Shown piece after piece: positions 8,708-16,545 of a DNA stretch of 33,240 bases (position 1 is its first letter; every line of letters begins with the position of its first letter). A program made the position numbers and the translations under genes. The stretch is from JAFLBB01 sp040007195 (GTDB taxonomy: Bacteria > Acidobacteriota > Terriglobia > Bryobacterales > Bryobacteraceae). Under the pieces are notes generated by a model. It saw only the letters and a list, made by a program, of their open reading frames with translations. It ran no database searches and was not told the origin of the DNA. The DNA lies in contig JBDTVQ010000025.1 in NCBI GenBank assembly GCA_040007195.1, positions 1 to 33,240 of the forward strand. Direction: 5' to 3'.

Positions 8708-9340
8708 TCACAGGAAAAATACGCCGCGCGCCAAGGCAATAGTGACTGCGTGGGTGCGGTCGTTGGCGCACAATTTGCTCAAAATATTTTTCATGTGCAT
8801 GCGTACCGTCTCATCCGCGATGGAGAGCAGCGCTGCAACCTGCTTGTTACGGTTCCCCTGCGCCACCAGGCGCAGCACCTGCACCTCTCGCGGCGTAAGT
8901 GCTTCATCGCCGAGGTGCTCGGCGAGCATCGTCGCCACCTGCCGGGGAATGGTCCTCTTACCTGCGTGAACCTGTCGAATTGCGTCGAGTAATTCGCTAT
9001 TCGCCATCCCCTTCCACACCACTCCCTTCACGCCCGCTTCCAACGCCCGCAGCAAATGCACATCGCCGCGCGCACTCGTGATCGCCACAATCCGGGCATC
9101 GGGAAACTCCGTACGAATGCGGCTGGCCAACACTTCACCGGGCATATCGGGAAGGTGCAGATCGATGGTAACTACATCCGGTTTATATTCGCGGAACTGG
9201 CGGATCGCCTCCGTGCCGCTCGCCGCCTCCGCAATGACCGTCATTCCCGGTTGTTGGTTAATCACCGCGGCCAGCCCCTCTCGAACCAAGGGCTGCTCAT
9301 CCACGGTGAGCACGCGAATGCACGCCTCCGACGACGTCAT
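8708..9340 (-). CDS. NarL/FixJ-family response regulator (regulator 1)
   Basis: The protein is 210 residues from the chosen ATG at 9340. It has an N-terminal receiver with phosphoacceptor Asp60 (TIDLHLPDMPG) and Lys110. The acidic pocket reads Asp14-Glu15 (TVDEQPL) rather than the usual Asp-Asp. The C-terminal LuxR-type helix-turn-helix starts near 148 (LTPREVQVLRLVAQGNRNK). It is visibly paralogous to regulator 2 (10050-10679), and the two align almost end to end. The frame stays open to 9589, but upstream residues do not match the family and the paralogue starts at the equivalent place; ATG 9403 is an alternative. GGAGG abuts the ATG at 9340 with no spacer, so the true start is uncertain. 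Operator B lies upstream. The gene is probably co-transcribed with pirin. Confidence 0.88.
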   Translation of the reverse strand: MTSSEACIRVLTVDEQPLVREGLAAVINQQPGMTVIAEAASGTEAIRQFREYKPDVVTIDLHLPDMPGEVLASRIRTEFPDARIVAITSARGDVHLLRALEAGVKGVVWKGMANSELLDAIRQVHAGKRTIPRQVATMLAEHLGDEALTPREVQVLRLVAQGNRNKQVAALLSIADETVRMHMKNILSKLCANDRTHAVTIALARGVFFL

Positions 9341-9460
9341 CCTCCATGGAAATTCCGTTGTTGGGCCGGGTGCCCGGAGTAGGGAAGTAGCCAATGTTGC
9401 CATATATTGGATTTTGCCGGAATCGCGCACGCCATACATCACAAAATGGTATGGAATGCT

Positions 9461-9480
9461 TCTAACGCGATCGTGGTAGC
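9461..9480 (+). promoter_or_regulatory. Operator-like site B (regulator 1 / pirin)
   Basis: Reads TCTAACGCGATCGTGGTAGC and matches the 12 invariant positions of sites A, C and D. The arms CTAAC and GGTAG form an inverted repeat with one mismatch around an 8-bp core. It lies in the 145-bp gap between the stop of DoxX and regulator 1, 120 nt before ATG 9340 (57 nt before the alternative ATG 9403). This suggests autoregulation of regulator 1, by inference. Confidence 0.6.
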
Positions 9481-9485
9481 GGGCT

Positions 9486-9908
9486 CTACTTCTTCGTGGA
9501 GCGTGCCGTTTGAGGAATGATGATCTCGCGCCTTCCGAACAGGCGTGCATCCACGGAGTAAGCGCCCGGACCGAGGAAAGTGACGGCAATGGAAATGATC
9601 ACGACAAAAACGGAAGCCAACTCCGCGTCGAGCAGATTGGGTACCGGCTGCGGAAACCATCCGAACGCTAGCGCAACGGTGCCGAAGGCCACTAGGGCGC
9701 CCGCGAGCGGCGTGAGGAATCCACTAGCGAGCATCAGTCCGGCGAGTATCGCCGCCACTCCGAACGCCCACTCGGACGCCGCGGTCTGCGCGCCTCCGGA
9801 CAGGCAGTTCAAACCTTGAACTGCAGCCGTCACACCGGCCGCGCCCCGCAATAGAAGTAGCCCTACGCCGGGCCACCCTCCTGGAAACGTGGAAAACAAA
9901 CGTTGCAG
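9486..9908 (-). CDS. DoxX family membrane protein
   Basis: The protein is 140 residues with four predicted hydrophobic segments (around GVGLLLLRGAAGV, FGVAAILAGLMLASG, LAGALVAFGTVALAFG and SVFVVIISIAVTFLG), typical of the DoxX/SURF4-like family. Members have been tied to quinone-linked and sulfur/redox-related membrane complexes; no specific substrate can be read here. Start choice: a CTG at 9908 gives MQRLFSTFPGGWPGV, which looks like the normal N-terminus of related proteins. It has an excellent AAGGAGG 6 nt upstream. The next in-frame starter, TTG at 9899, would lie 15 nt from that Shine-Dalgarno. The gene is flanked by operators C (upstream) and B (downstream) and appears monocistronic. 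Confidence 0.85.
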   Translation of the reverse strand: MQRLFSTFPGGWPGVGLLLLRGAAGVTAAVQGLNCLSGGAQTAASEWAFGVAAILAGLMLASGFLTPLAGALVAFGTVALAFGWFPQPVPNLLDAELASVFVVIISIAVTFLGPGAYSVDARLFGRREIIIPQTARSTKK

Positions 9909-9914
9909 CGCACT

Positions 9915-9921
9915 CCTCCTT
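9915..9921 (-). promoter_or_regulatory. Strong Shine-Dalgarno AAGGAGG deciding the CTG start of DoxX
   Basis: AAGGAGG on the minus strand ends 6 nt before CTG 9908, ideal spacing for that codon. No ATG or GTG in the DoxX frame is available at a suitable distance. This is the main reason to call a rare CTG start. Confidence 0.65.
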
Positions 9922-10007
9922 ACCCTACGTTGAGATGCTTCGAGCGCACCTGAGTGTAGAGTAGCCGCCTGCTCCGGAAACCGAATCCCCTAACGCCGGA
10001 ATCATGA

Positions 10008-10027
10008 GCTACCCCAATCGTGGTAGC
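10008..10027 (+). promoter_or_regulatory. Operator-like site C (DoxX)
   Basis: Reads GCTACCCCAATCGTGGTAGC and is the most symmetrical of the four sites: GCTACC and GGTAGC are a perfect 6-bp inverted repeat around the 8-bp core CCAATCGT. It lies in the gap between the stop of regulator 2 and DoxX, 99 nt before the DoxX CTG start. Confidence 0.65.
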
Positions 10028-10049
10028 CCGGCACCGCGGAAATCAGGCG

Positions 10050-10679
10050 TTATAGCTGAATAATGCCTCGGCGCACGGCAATGGCAACAGCTTGCGTTCG
10101 GTCGCTTGCTCCAAGTTTTTCCATGATGTGCTTTACGTGCACCTTCACGGTTTCTTCGGAGATGAACAGCAGTTCGGCGATGTCTTTATTGCGATTGCCG
10201 CCTGCGAGGTGGCGAAGAACGTCGATCTCTCGCTCGGTCAAGGCTTCGTCGCTCAGGTGCTCGGCCAGCTGCGCGGCAACCTCGGGGGGAACTCGCTTTT
10301 TGCCGGCATGCACCTGGCGAATCACGTCGACCAGTTCCTTTGGCGGCATGCTCTTGAGTAGATAACCACGGGCGCCAGCCTGGAGGGCGCGTTGAATTTC
10401 CACGTCGCCCTCAAAAGTCGTGAGGATGATGATGCGGGCGCCGTCAAACTCGGCGCGGATGGCGATCAGCGCATCGATGCCGCTCATGTCGGGAAGGCGC
10501 AGGTCCATCAGCGTAACGTCGGGCCTCTGTTCGCGAAATTTCTGTACGGCCTCGGCTCCGCTTGCGGCCTGCGCCACAAGCAACATGTCCGGTTGGCTGT
10601 TGATCATCGCGGCGATGCCCTCGCGCAGAAGCGGATGGTCGTCGACGCTGAACACTCGAATCGGAATCTGTTCGCTCAT
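10050..10679 (-). CDS. NarL/FixJ-family response regulator (regulator 2)
   Basis: The protein is 209 residues. The receiver has a canonical acidic pair in SVDDHPLL, phosphoacceptor Asp59 (LMDLRLPDMSG) and Lys109 (LLKSMPP). The LuxR-type DNA-binding domain starts near 146 (LTEREIDVLRHLAGGNRNK). The start is set by an ATGA overlap with the stop of the histidine kinase (10676-10679), preceded by GGTGGGA; translational coupling to the kinase is likely. The frame continues upstream of this ATG, but those residues lie inside the kinase gene. The kinase is almost certainly its cognate partner. It closely resembles regulator 1, so the two may bind the same operator class (A-D). That link is inferred, not shown. 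Confidence 0.93.
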   Translation of the reverse strand: MSEQIPIRVFSVDDHPLLREGIAAMINSQPDMLLVAQAASGAEAVQKFREQRPDVTLMDLRLPDMSGIDALIAIRAEFDGARIIILTTFEGDVEIQRALQAGARGYLLKSMPPKELVDVIRQVHAGKKRVPPEVAAQLAEHLSDEALTEREIDVLRHLAGGNRNKDIAELLFISEETVKVHVKHIMEKLGASDRTQAVAIAVRRGIIQL

Positions 10680-13600
10680 TCGTTCCCACCATTCTGTCGC
10701 GACTTCGGCCGGCCCAGCCACCTCCAGCGCGACTTGGTGACGCCCGCCTGATAGGCGATCTGCGCCGGCACGGAGAGTATGACCTCAGTTCCAGCCGCGG
10801 CGCTGCTCCACAGATTCAACTGCGCGCCTATGTTCTCCGCGCGCTCGCGCATTCCGGGCAGTCCCCAATGCCCTTCCCGGCCGGACTTGAGTACACCCGG
10901 TTCAATCCCACAGCCATTGTCGCGAACCAGCAGGCGAAACTCCCGCGAGCCGTAATCGATTTCAACTTCAATGCTCTCGGCCTTCGAATGGCGGAAGGCA
11001 TTCACCAGCGCCTCGCGGCCGATGCGATAAATGTCGTCGCGCAGAACGGGATGCAGGGGGCGCAGTTGCCCTTCGGTGATGACGCGAAATTCGGCGGCGG
11101 CGCCTGCTGCCGTTTCCTGTTGGATTTGACAGAACGCCTGCTCCAGATCGAGTGATTTGCTTTGCGAGGAGCGAAGGCCGCGCACGGCGTTACGCCCTTC
11201 TTCGATTACCTGCCCCATCAATTGGAGTACGCGATTCAGAGGCGGCTTCGCGGGCGAGTCTTCTGCCACCTTTTCGGCAACAATGTGCAGTTGCATCGAT
11301 GCGCTGAGAAAACCCTGCAGCAGAGTGTCGTGCAGTTCCTGTGCGATTCGCGTTCGCTCGGCCAATCGCTCTTCAAATCGCAAATTCAGTTGCCTGGTCA
11401 GATCATGCAGGCGGTACTGATAGAGGAAGACGATCGCAAACGCGACGGCCAGGACGATGCCCATCCTGAACCACCATGCCTGCCAGAATAGGGGCGCGAT
11501 TTCAAATTCCAGATCCGCTTCCTCACTATTCCAAACCCCATCCGGGTTGCTCGCGATGACACGAAACCGGTACTTGGCTGGAGCAAGGTTCGTATATACG
11601 GCCTCCCGCGCCGCGACCGGGTCGCTCCAGTCACGGTCGAATCCGTCGAGCCGGTAACGATATCGAACGCGCTCGGGAATCGACAGGCTAAGACCGTCGT
11701 AGTGCAGAGTAATGCGCCGCTTTCCGCCGGGAATTCGCGCCGGTCCCCGAATGTCGGCGAGGTCTCCGTCGGCGTCGATAGTATGGATACGGACAATGGC
11801 GGGCGTACTGTTGGTGAGCCGCGCCGGGTCGACCATCGAGATGCCGGCGTTCATCGAAAACCAGATCCGGCCGCGAGAATCGCTCACCACCGACCGGTGA
11901 CGCTTCACGCCTTCAACACCGCGAAGCCCATCGGCCAAACCATACTCGCGAACGTCTCCGTCGGCCAGAGAACCGTTCAGCAGCTTGTCACGCTGGACCC
12001 GCACAACATGGCTCGACGTCGCCATCCACAGCCATCCGCTGTGGTCTTCACCGATGCCCAGTATTTGTTCGCGCAGTGCGGCCGGCACGTCCTTGTGCGG
12101 CTGAAATCCAGTACCGTCGCGAAAGGAGGCCAGTCCCGCGGCGGTTCCGGCCCACAAAACTCCATGCGAGTCTTCGAACAGCGAGTTCACGTTCGCCGAA
12201 GGCAATCCATCCTCCATCGCATAACTGCGCCAGCGGCCCTTGGACAAAGCGCTCAAGCCGGTCGGAGTAGCGAACCACATCGTCCCGTCCGCCCCTTCCA
12301 AAATGGAAGCCACCGTGTTCGAAGCCAGTCCATCGGCGGCCGTGAAGTTTGTAAATTTCCCCGCGTGAAACCTGCTGACGCCACCACCGAGCGTTCCCGC
12401 CCATACGGCGCCGTCGCGCGACAGATAGACCGAATACACGCTGTCGTGCGCGAGGCCATCGGCGCGCGTGTAGGTCTTCGCCACGGCTGCGCCAGCCGCC
12501 GAGGTGAGCCTCGTCAAGCCCCCACGCTGCCTGCCGAGCCACAACTCTCCATTGGCTCCGGTGATCGAATAAACAACATCCTTGCCCACCCCTCCGGCCG
12601 TCACCTGTCCGTGCTTCCCATCCTTTAACCACCACAGTCCGCCCGCGACCGGCGCAAACCAGGCGCGGCCTTCGGAATCCACAAAAATGGGATGACTGCC
12701 GTCGGCTGGAACGCCTTCCGGCGACGAATACGTCACAAACGCGCTGTCTCTGAGCCGCTCGATGCCGTTCGAACTCCCAATCCATAGGTTGCCCTCACGG
12801 TCTTCGAACAACGCGGTGATGGCTTCTCCCGACCCATTCAGGCGATTCACATACGCGGCGCCTTGTGCGTTCACGCGGATCAGTCCATGCGCATCGGTGC
12901 CCACCCAGATGTTGCTGTCGCGGTCCCTCACGAGCGCCAGCGCCTGAAAGCGATTCACCTCCGCCGGTTTGCCTCCCGCCGTCAGCCGCGCGCCATCCCA
13001 TAGCGCAAGGCCGTTGTCGGTACCCACCCATAACCGGCCGTCCTCCTCTGGCAAAAGGCAGTTGACCTTCATGTCCGGCAGGCCGTTGTTCAGCGCCGCG
13101 ACGCGATCCCCGTGAACGCGGAACAATCCCGCGTCCCTGGTTCCCATCCAAACGTCGCCGTCCGATGCTTGCGCAATCGAGAGTACGGGTGACCGCGCCA
13201 GCGGCGTCGCCGCTGCGATCGCGTCGAATCTGCCCCTGTGATACAGAACTGCTCCATCTTCCAGCCGCGCCAACACAACGCCGCCATTGGGCGCCCGGCT
13301 CATCACTGTCAGGTTGGAGTAGGGCATGCCCAGCCTTGCCATCGCGTCCGTGAAAACTCCGTCCCGGTATCGCAGCAGGGTGGGCCCCGCCATCCTCACC
13401 CACAGGTTGCCCTCACCGTCCTCAGTTAAGCCGAGCACGCTCCCAACCGGCATAGACTTCCCCCTGATCAACCGGAAATTCAGTCCATCAAAGCGCACCA
13501 GCCCGGCTTCGGTGCCGATCCACAAGTAGCCGTCGGGCGTTTGCGATATCGCATATACGGGCCCGCGGGGAAATCCTTGGTCGGGTCCCCATCGGTCGCG

Positions 13601-13735
13601 CACATACTGCGAGATCGCGCGTGCTGGATCTACCGCCAGTGCAGCCGGCGCGAACAGGAGCGCTACACCTACCAGCCAGCCCAGGGCGAGGCATCGGGCC
13701 AGGGGCCGACTATGGGAGGTATTCGAACTTCTCAA
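10676..13735 (-). CDS. Beta-propeller (Reg_prop/Y_Y_Y) sensor histidine kinase
   Basis: The protein is 1019 residues. A signal peptide (ending near APAALAVD) is followed by a large periplasmic region of propeller repeats with recurring WIGT/WVGT/WAGT strands (about 45-640). A Y_Y_Y domain follows (about 675-745; LAPAKYRFRVIASNPDGVW), then one transmembrane helix (about 755-775). The HisKA_3 dimerisation domain has phosphoacceptor His802 (AQELHDTLLQGF), and the ATPase domain shows N-box NAFRHS and G-box DNGCGIEPG. The architecture is that of periplasmic ligand-sensing kinases common in Acidobacteriota and Bacteroidota, often for glycans or other polymers. The start is a TTG at 13735 with GAGG 6 nt upstream, overlapping the lipoprotein gene by 26 bp. 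The 3' end overlaps regulator 2. The three genes form one coupled unit. Confidence 0.93.
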   Translation of the reverse strand: MRSSNTSHSRPLARCLALGWLVGVALLFAPAALAVDPARAISQYVRDRWGPDQGFPRGPVYAISQTPDGYLWIGTEAGLVRFDGLNFRLIRGKSMPVGSVLGLTEDGEGNLWVRMAGPTLLRYRDGVFTDAMARLGMPYSNLTVMSRAPNGGVVLARLEDGAVLYHRGRFDAIAAATPLARSPVLSIAQASDGDVWMGTRDAGLFRVHGDRVAALNNGLPDMKVNCLLPEEDGRLWVGTDNGLALWDGARLTAGGKPAEVNRFQALALVRDRDSNIWVGTDAHGLIRVNAQGAAYVNRLNGSGEAITALFEDREGNLWIGSSNGIERLRDSAFVTYSSPEGVPADGSHPIFVDSEGRAWFAPVAGGLWWLKDGKHGQVTAGGVGKDVVYSITGANGELWLGRQRGGLTRLTSAAGAAVAKTYTRADGLAHDSVYSVYLSRDGAVWAGTLGGGVSRFHAGKFTNFTAADGLASNTVASILEGADGTMWFATPTGLSALSKGRWRSYAMEDGLPSANVNSLFEDSHGVLWAGTAAGLASFRDGTGFQPHKDVPAALREQILGIGEDHSGWLWMATSSHVVRVQRDKLLNGSLADGDVREYGLADGLRGVEGVKRHRSVVSDSRGRIWFSMNAGISMVDPARLTNSTPAIVRIHTIDADGDLADIRGPARIPGGKRRITLHYDGLSLSIPERVRYRYRLDGFDRDWSDPVAAREAVYTNLAPAKYRFRVIASNPDGVWNSEEADLEFEIAPLFWQAWWFRMGIVLAVAFAIVFLYQYRLHDLTRQLNLRFEERLAERTRIAQELHDTLLQGFLSASMQLHIVAEKVAEDSPAKPPLNRVLQLMGQVIEEGRNAVRGLRSSQSKSLDLEQAFCQIQQETAAGAAAEFRVITEGQLRPLHPVLRDDIYRIGREALVNAFRHSKAESIEVEIDYGSREFRLLVRDNGCGIEPGVLKSGREGHWGLPGMRERAENIGAQLNLWSSAAAGTEVILSVPAQIAYQAGVTKSRWRWLGRPKSRQNGGNE

Positions 13736-14789
13736 CGACCACCTCGGCGCTATTCCGTAGCGGATTGCTCTTGTTGTCGTAAACGTAGAGATTCATGTGA
13801 ACCGCCTCACTACCCGGCGCGGGAACGCCGGAAGAAAATGTGTGCGATGCCACCGGCGTTGCACCGGCGCCCACCCCGCGTGCCGTCTGAAATATCACGC
13901 GTCCCGGCTCCCAGCGAAACGAATGGGTAAGTACTCCGGCGGGAGCCATGAATCGAACTACGTTGGCCGGTACGTAATAGGGCTGGATTACATACTGTGC
14001 ATTCTTTACGGCCGTTTCACCCCAGCGGCCGATCTCAATATTCATCTCCCGCGGTGGCCCCGCCTCGTCCCAGGTGAATACGCTGAACACAACGGCCGGT
14101 TCCAACTTCGACATATCGCGCACGACGAAGCGATAAGAGCCGTATCCGAGGCTGTGCGTCAGCGTCACCTCGGCGCTCGTCCAATCCTTCGCTTGTTTGT
14201 CGATGCGCAGGTGAAGGAATCCGCTCTTGTCGGTCCAGGCGTTCGCCGGATCGTACGCATTCCTCGTGCCTCCACGACCGCTTGGCGTCTGCCGCAACTC
14301 CCATTGGTATCCGCTAAAGCTGACCGAACGAGCGACGGGTCTCGACAGCCTCTTACCTTCGGCAATGGCAACGGCCAAAACGTCTCCGCTCTTGTTGGGC
14401 AAATCGCTGATCGTCGTCGGCGGCCTGAAATTCGCGGTGACAAGCAGCGCGGCGTAAGCAATGCCGGGATGCGTGTCGTTCTTCCAATGCCCGTCGTGTC
14501 GAATAGCGGTGTACGGCTCCCGCGCGGTTGGCTGCACCCACCATACGCCGCTTCTCGCAAACAACACGATCCGCTGTCCCGGTTGCGCTCCAGTGACGTG
14601 GCCCTCGATCGCCACCAGCTTGTCGGGACTTCCTTCGCCCGCCGGCGGTAGGTGCGTGAATTCGATCGAAGGCTCCACCTTCAGCCGTGCCGGTTGGCAT
14701 CCGCTGAGCATCAAGCAGAGCAGTCCGTTGAGCGCGCAGGAGAGTGAACGTTCCCAGGTTGACACGGAGTTGCGCCAGAGCGCACTCAC
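13710..14789 (-). CDS. Lipoprotein with a GH16-like (concanavalin-type) domain
   Basis: The protein is 359 residues. A hydrophobic N-terminus ends in the lipobox LSGC (Cys31), so it is a lipoprotein. The first part (about 55-190) looks like a beta-sandwich module (IEGHVTGAQPGQRIVLFAR). The second part (about 190-359) resembles a glycoside hydrolase family 16 jelly roll: LHLRIDKQAKDWTSAEVTL, LGYGSYRFVV, then REMNIEIGRWGE. GH16 enzymes carry E-x-D-x-E; here it is Glu248-Met-Asn250-Ile-Glu252, with the central Asp replaced by Asn. Catalysis is therefore doubtful, and a binding role is possible. It is the first gene of the lipoprotein/kinase/regulator unit, overlapping the kinase by 26 bp, so it may present or bind the kinase ligand (inferred). 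GTG 14789 and in-frame GTG 14765 are both possible starts; neither has a clear Shine-Dalgarno. Confidence 0.75.
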   Translation of the reverse strand: MSALWRNSVSTWERSLSCALNGLLCLMLSGCQPARLKVEPSIEFTHLPPAGEGSPDKLVAIEGHVTGAQPGQRIVLFARSGVWWVQPTAREPYTAIRHDGHWKNDTHPGIAYAALLVTANFRPPTTISDLPNKSGDVLAVAIAEGKRLSRPVARSVSFSGYQWELRQTPSGRGGTRNAYDPANAWTDKSGFLHLRIDKQAKDWTSAEVTLTHSLGYGSYRFVVRDMSKLEPAVVFSVFTWDEAGPPREMNIEIGRWGETAVKNAQYVIQPYYVPANVVRFMAPAGVLTHSFRWEPGRVIFQTARGVGAGATPVASHTFSSGVPAPGSEAVHMNLYVYDNKSNPLRNSAEVVVEKFEYLP

Positions 14790-14865
14790 AATTCTAATGT
14801 GCGCAGCAGCTAGGCCGACACCCTAGGTCACGTTAACGCCATCCACTTCGCAAGAGGTACGCAAG

Positions 14866-14885
14866 GCTACCTCGGTCGTGGTAGG
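14866..14885 (+). promoter_or_regulatory. Operator-like site D (lipoprotein/kinase/regulator 2 unit)
   Basis: Reads GCTACCTCGGTCGTGGTAGG. CTACC and GGTAG are a perfect 5-bp inverted repeat around an 8-bp core, and all 12 invariant positions shared with sites A-C are present. It lies 76 nt before GTG 14789, in the 110-bp gap after the tam stop codon. Confidence 0.6.
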
Positions 14886-14899
14886 TGCGGAAGTTCGCC

Positions 14900-15679
14900 C
14901 TATCGCGCGGCAATCAAGAACTGGCGCCGGAATGGGAACAGCACATGTCCATCGGTACGCACCGGGTATTCAGCGCGGATTTCGTTCACATAGTCGCTGA
15001 TAAACGCGGCGCGAACTGCTTCAGACTCAAGCGCATCGAGAAACGGTCGCATGCCAGTGCCTTTGTACCATTCGGCGATCGCTTCCACGTTGGGCATCAC
15101 CTGCATGTAGGTGGTCTTCCAAATGTCGATCCTCGACGCGGCGGCGGCAAGCAGATCGTAGTAGAACCCCGCCTCGTGCACGAACCACTGCCGCACACCG
15201 CCAACCGGAAATCGGGCACGCCAAGTTTCTGACGAAGCCAGATCGCGCATCACCACGTGCGCCGGAGAATCGAGATTGTAGGGAACTTGAACCGCCAGCG
15301 CGCCCCCCGACGCGACTCGCGCGAACAGCCGCGGATAGACGGCCGCATGATCTTGCACCCAATGCAACGCCGCATTGGAAAACACAACGTCGTATTCATC
15401 GCGATCGCCCTGGGACCATGCGGCAATGTCGCCGTGTATCCACACGCCCTGGGGAGCATCGCGGCGCGCACGCTCGAGCATCTCGCTCGAACTGTCGAGA
15501 CCGGAAATTCTTGCGTCGGGCCAACGCCGGCAAAGCACGGACGTGCTGGTGCCGGTGCCGCAACCGAGATCGATAGCGTTCTGAACGTGTTCGACGGCAA
15601 CGCGGCCGGCGAGATCGCGGCAGGGGCGCGTGCGCTCCTCTTCAAACAGTAGATATTGATCGGGACGCCAGTTCGCCAT
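14900..15679 (-). CDS. tam: Trans-aconitate 2-methyltransferase
   Basis: The protein is 259 residues, close to the 252 of E. coli Tam. It uses S-adenosylmethionine to methylate trans-aconitate, a spontaneous isomerisation product that inhibits aconitase; it is cytosolic. Family signatures run through the whole sequence: the MANWRPDQYLLFEEERTRP start, SAM motif I DLGCGTGTST, motif II LDSSSEMLERAR, FSNAALHWVQDH, and the C-terminal half with WKTTYMQVM and WYKGTGMRPFLDAL. The start at 15679 is supported by AGGGA about 9 nt upstream. It lies 53 bp downstream of the SRPBCC-like gene on the same strand and may share its transcript. Operator D follows its stop codon but belongs to the next unit. Confidence 0.93.
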   Translation of the reverse strand: MANWRPDQYLLFEEERTRPCRDLAGRVAVEHVQNAIDLGCGTGTSTSVLCRRWPDARISGLDSSSEMLERARRDAPQGVWIHGDIAAWSQGDRDEYDVVFSNAALHWVQDHAAVYPRLFARVASGGALAVQVPYNLDSPAHVVMRDLASSETWRARFPVGGVRQWFVHEAGFYYDLLAAAASRIDIWKTTYMQVMPNVEAIAEWYKGTGMRPFLDALESEAVRAAFISDYVNEIRAEYPVRTDGHVLFPFRRQFLIAAR

Positions 15680-15732
15680 ACCAATCGTTCCCTATTTTCG
15701 CAGGGATGAGCCGGCTGTGGGGCAAAGCAGGC

Positions 15733-16500
15733 TCAGTGCCGGTGCGCGGCGCCTGCTCCCAGATGGCCGATGTTTGCACCTGTCAATTGCAGACGAGCAG
15801 CGCGTTCGGCCCTGGCCTTCACCAGACGAATCGCGATGAGCCGGATGAGCACAATACCTGGAGAGAAACAGGCCCAATATCTACGGAACGCCCCGCGCGC
15901 CGTGGAGTCCGTAGCGCACGCGCGCGTCTCCGTCACGTGCAGCGAGTTTCCCGAACCCTTCGGATCCACGCGCAGACTCCACACGATCTTCACGTACCCG
16001 GGCTGCGCGAAACTCGCGAACTGCTCGGTTGAAATAGCACGGAACACAACTTTCTTGGCCCACGGTTGGGTTACGGCACCCATAACAATCACGCGGCCCG
16101 GAATTTCGGCCAGCTTTCCCCACCCCATCGCTATGGCGTTGTTCACAAGACCTTCGTGGCCGCTCTGCTTCTCTTCTGTACGTGGCGCTCCAACAACCCA
16201 TTCGCGCAGCCGGAAGATGGCGCGAATGATCCCTGAGTCAGAGAGATTCACGGCCCGGGCTGCCTCGTACGCAATCGCCGCCGGAGCGGCAATCTGGATG
16301 TGATGCTGCTCCCGCACCTCAAACTGCGGCAGGAAGCGGTCCAGCAGCGAGTCGGCCTGATCGTCTCCAAGCAGCCCCGCATGGTGCCGCCCATAACTCA
16401 TCCAGCCAGTAACAACCAGCGTTGCGTATGCCGCAATCGCAACGGCTGTCGCGGCGGCGAAGCAGATAAACACTAGATGATCCCGTACCAAAGTTTCCAT
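15733..16500 (-). CDS. Membrane-anchored SRPBCC-like protein
   Basis: The protein is 255 residues. One N-terminal transmembrane helix (about 9-32) is followed by a soluble domain. The soluble part has the order of an SRPBCC/polyketide-cyclase-like fold: HHIQIAAPAAIAYEAARAV at the start, a middle with EIPGRVIVMGAVTQPW, and a C-terminal strand-helix with LHVTETRACATD, FRRYWACFSPG and IRLIAIR. Similar uncharacterised proteins exist in soil bacteria; the ligand is unknown. The ATG at 16500 has AGGA 8 nt upstream. Its neighbours are baeRF (upstream, 45-bp gap) and tam (downstream, 53-bp gap), all on the minus strand. The fold assignment is my reading of the sequence pattern. Confidence 0.6.
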   Translation of the reverse strand: METLVRDHLVFICFAAATAVAIAAYATLVVTGWMSYGRHHAGLLGDDQADSLLDRFLPQFEVREQHHIQIAAPAAIAYEAARAVNLSDSGIIRAIFRLREWVVGAPRTEEKQSGHEGLVNNAIAMGWGKLAEIPGRVIVMGAVTQPWAKKVVFRAISTEQFASFAQPGYVKIVWSLRVDPKGSGNSLHVTETRACATDSTARGAFRRYWACFSPGIVLIRLIAIRLVKARAERAARLQLTGANIGHLGAGAAHRH

Positions 16501-16545
16501 TTCCTTATTTCCTGGTGATTCGAACGCACGCGCGGGGCCGAACCA

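Noticed and set aside
11702..12628. Plus-strand frame of 308 codons antisense to the kinase propeller
   Set aside because: No recognisable domain, and the opposite strand encodes regular propeller repeats.
15700..15735. GAGCC...GGCTC inverted repeat as a terminator after the SRPBCC-like gene
   Set aside because: Only 5 bp of stem with a long loop and no T-run in either direction.
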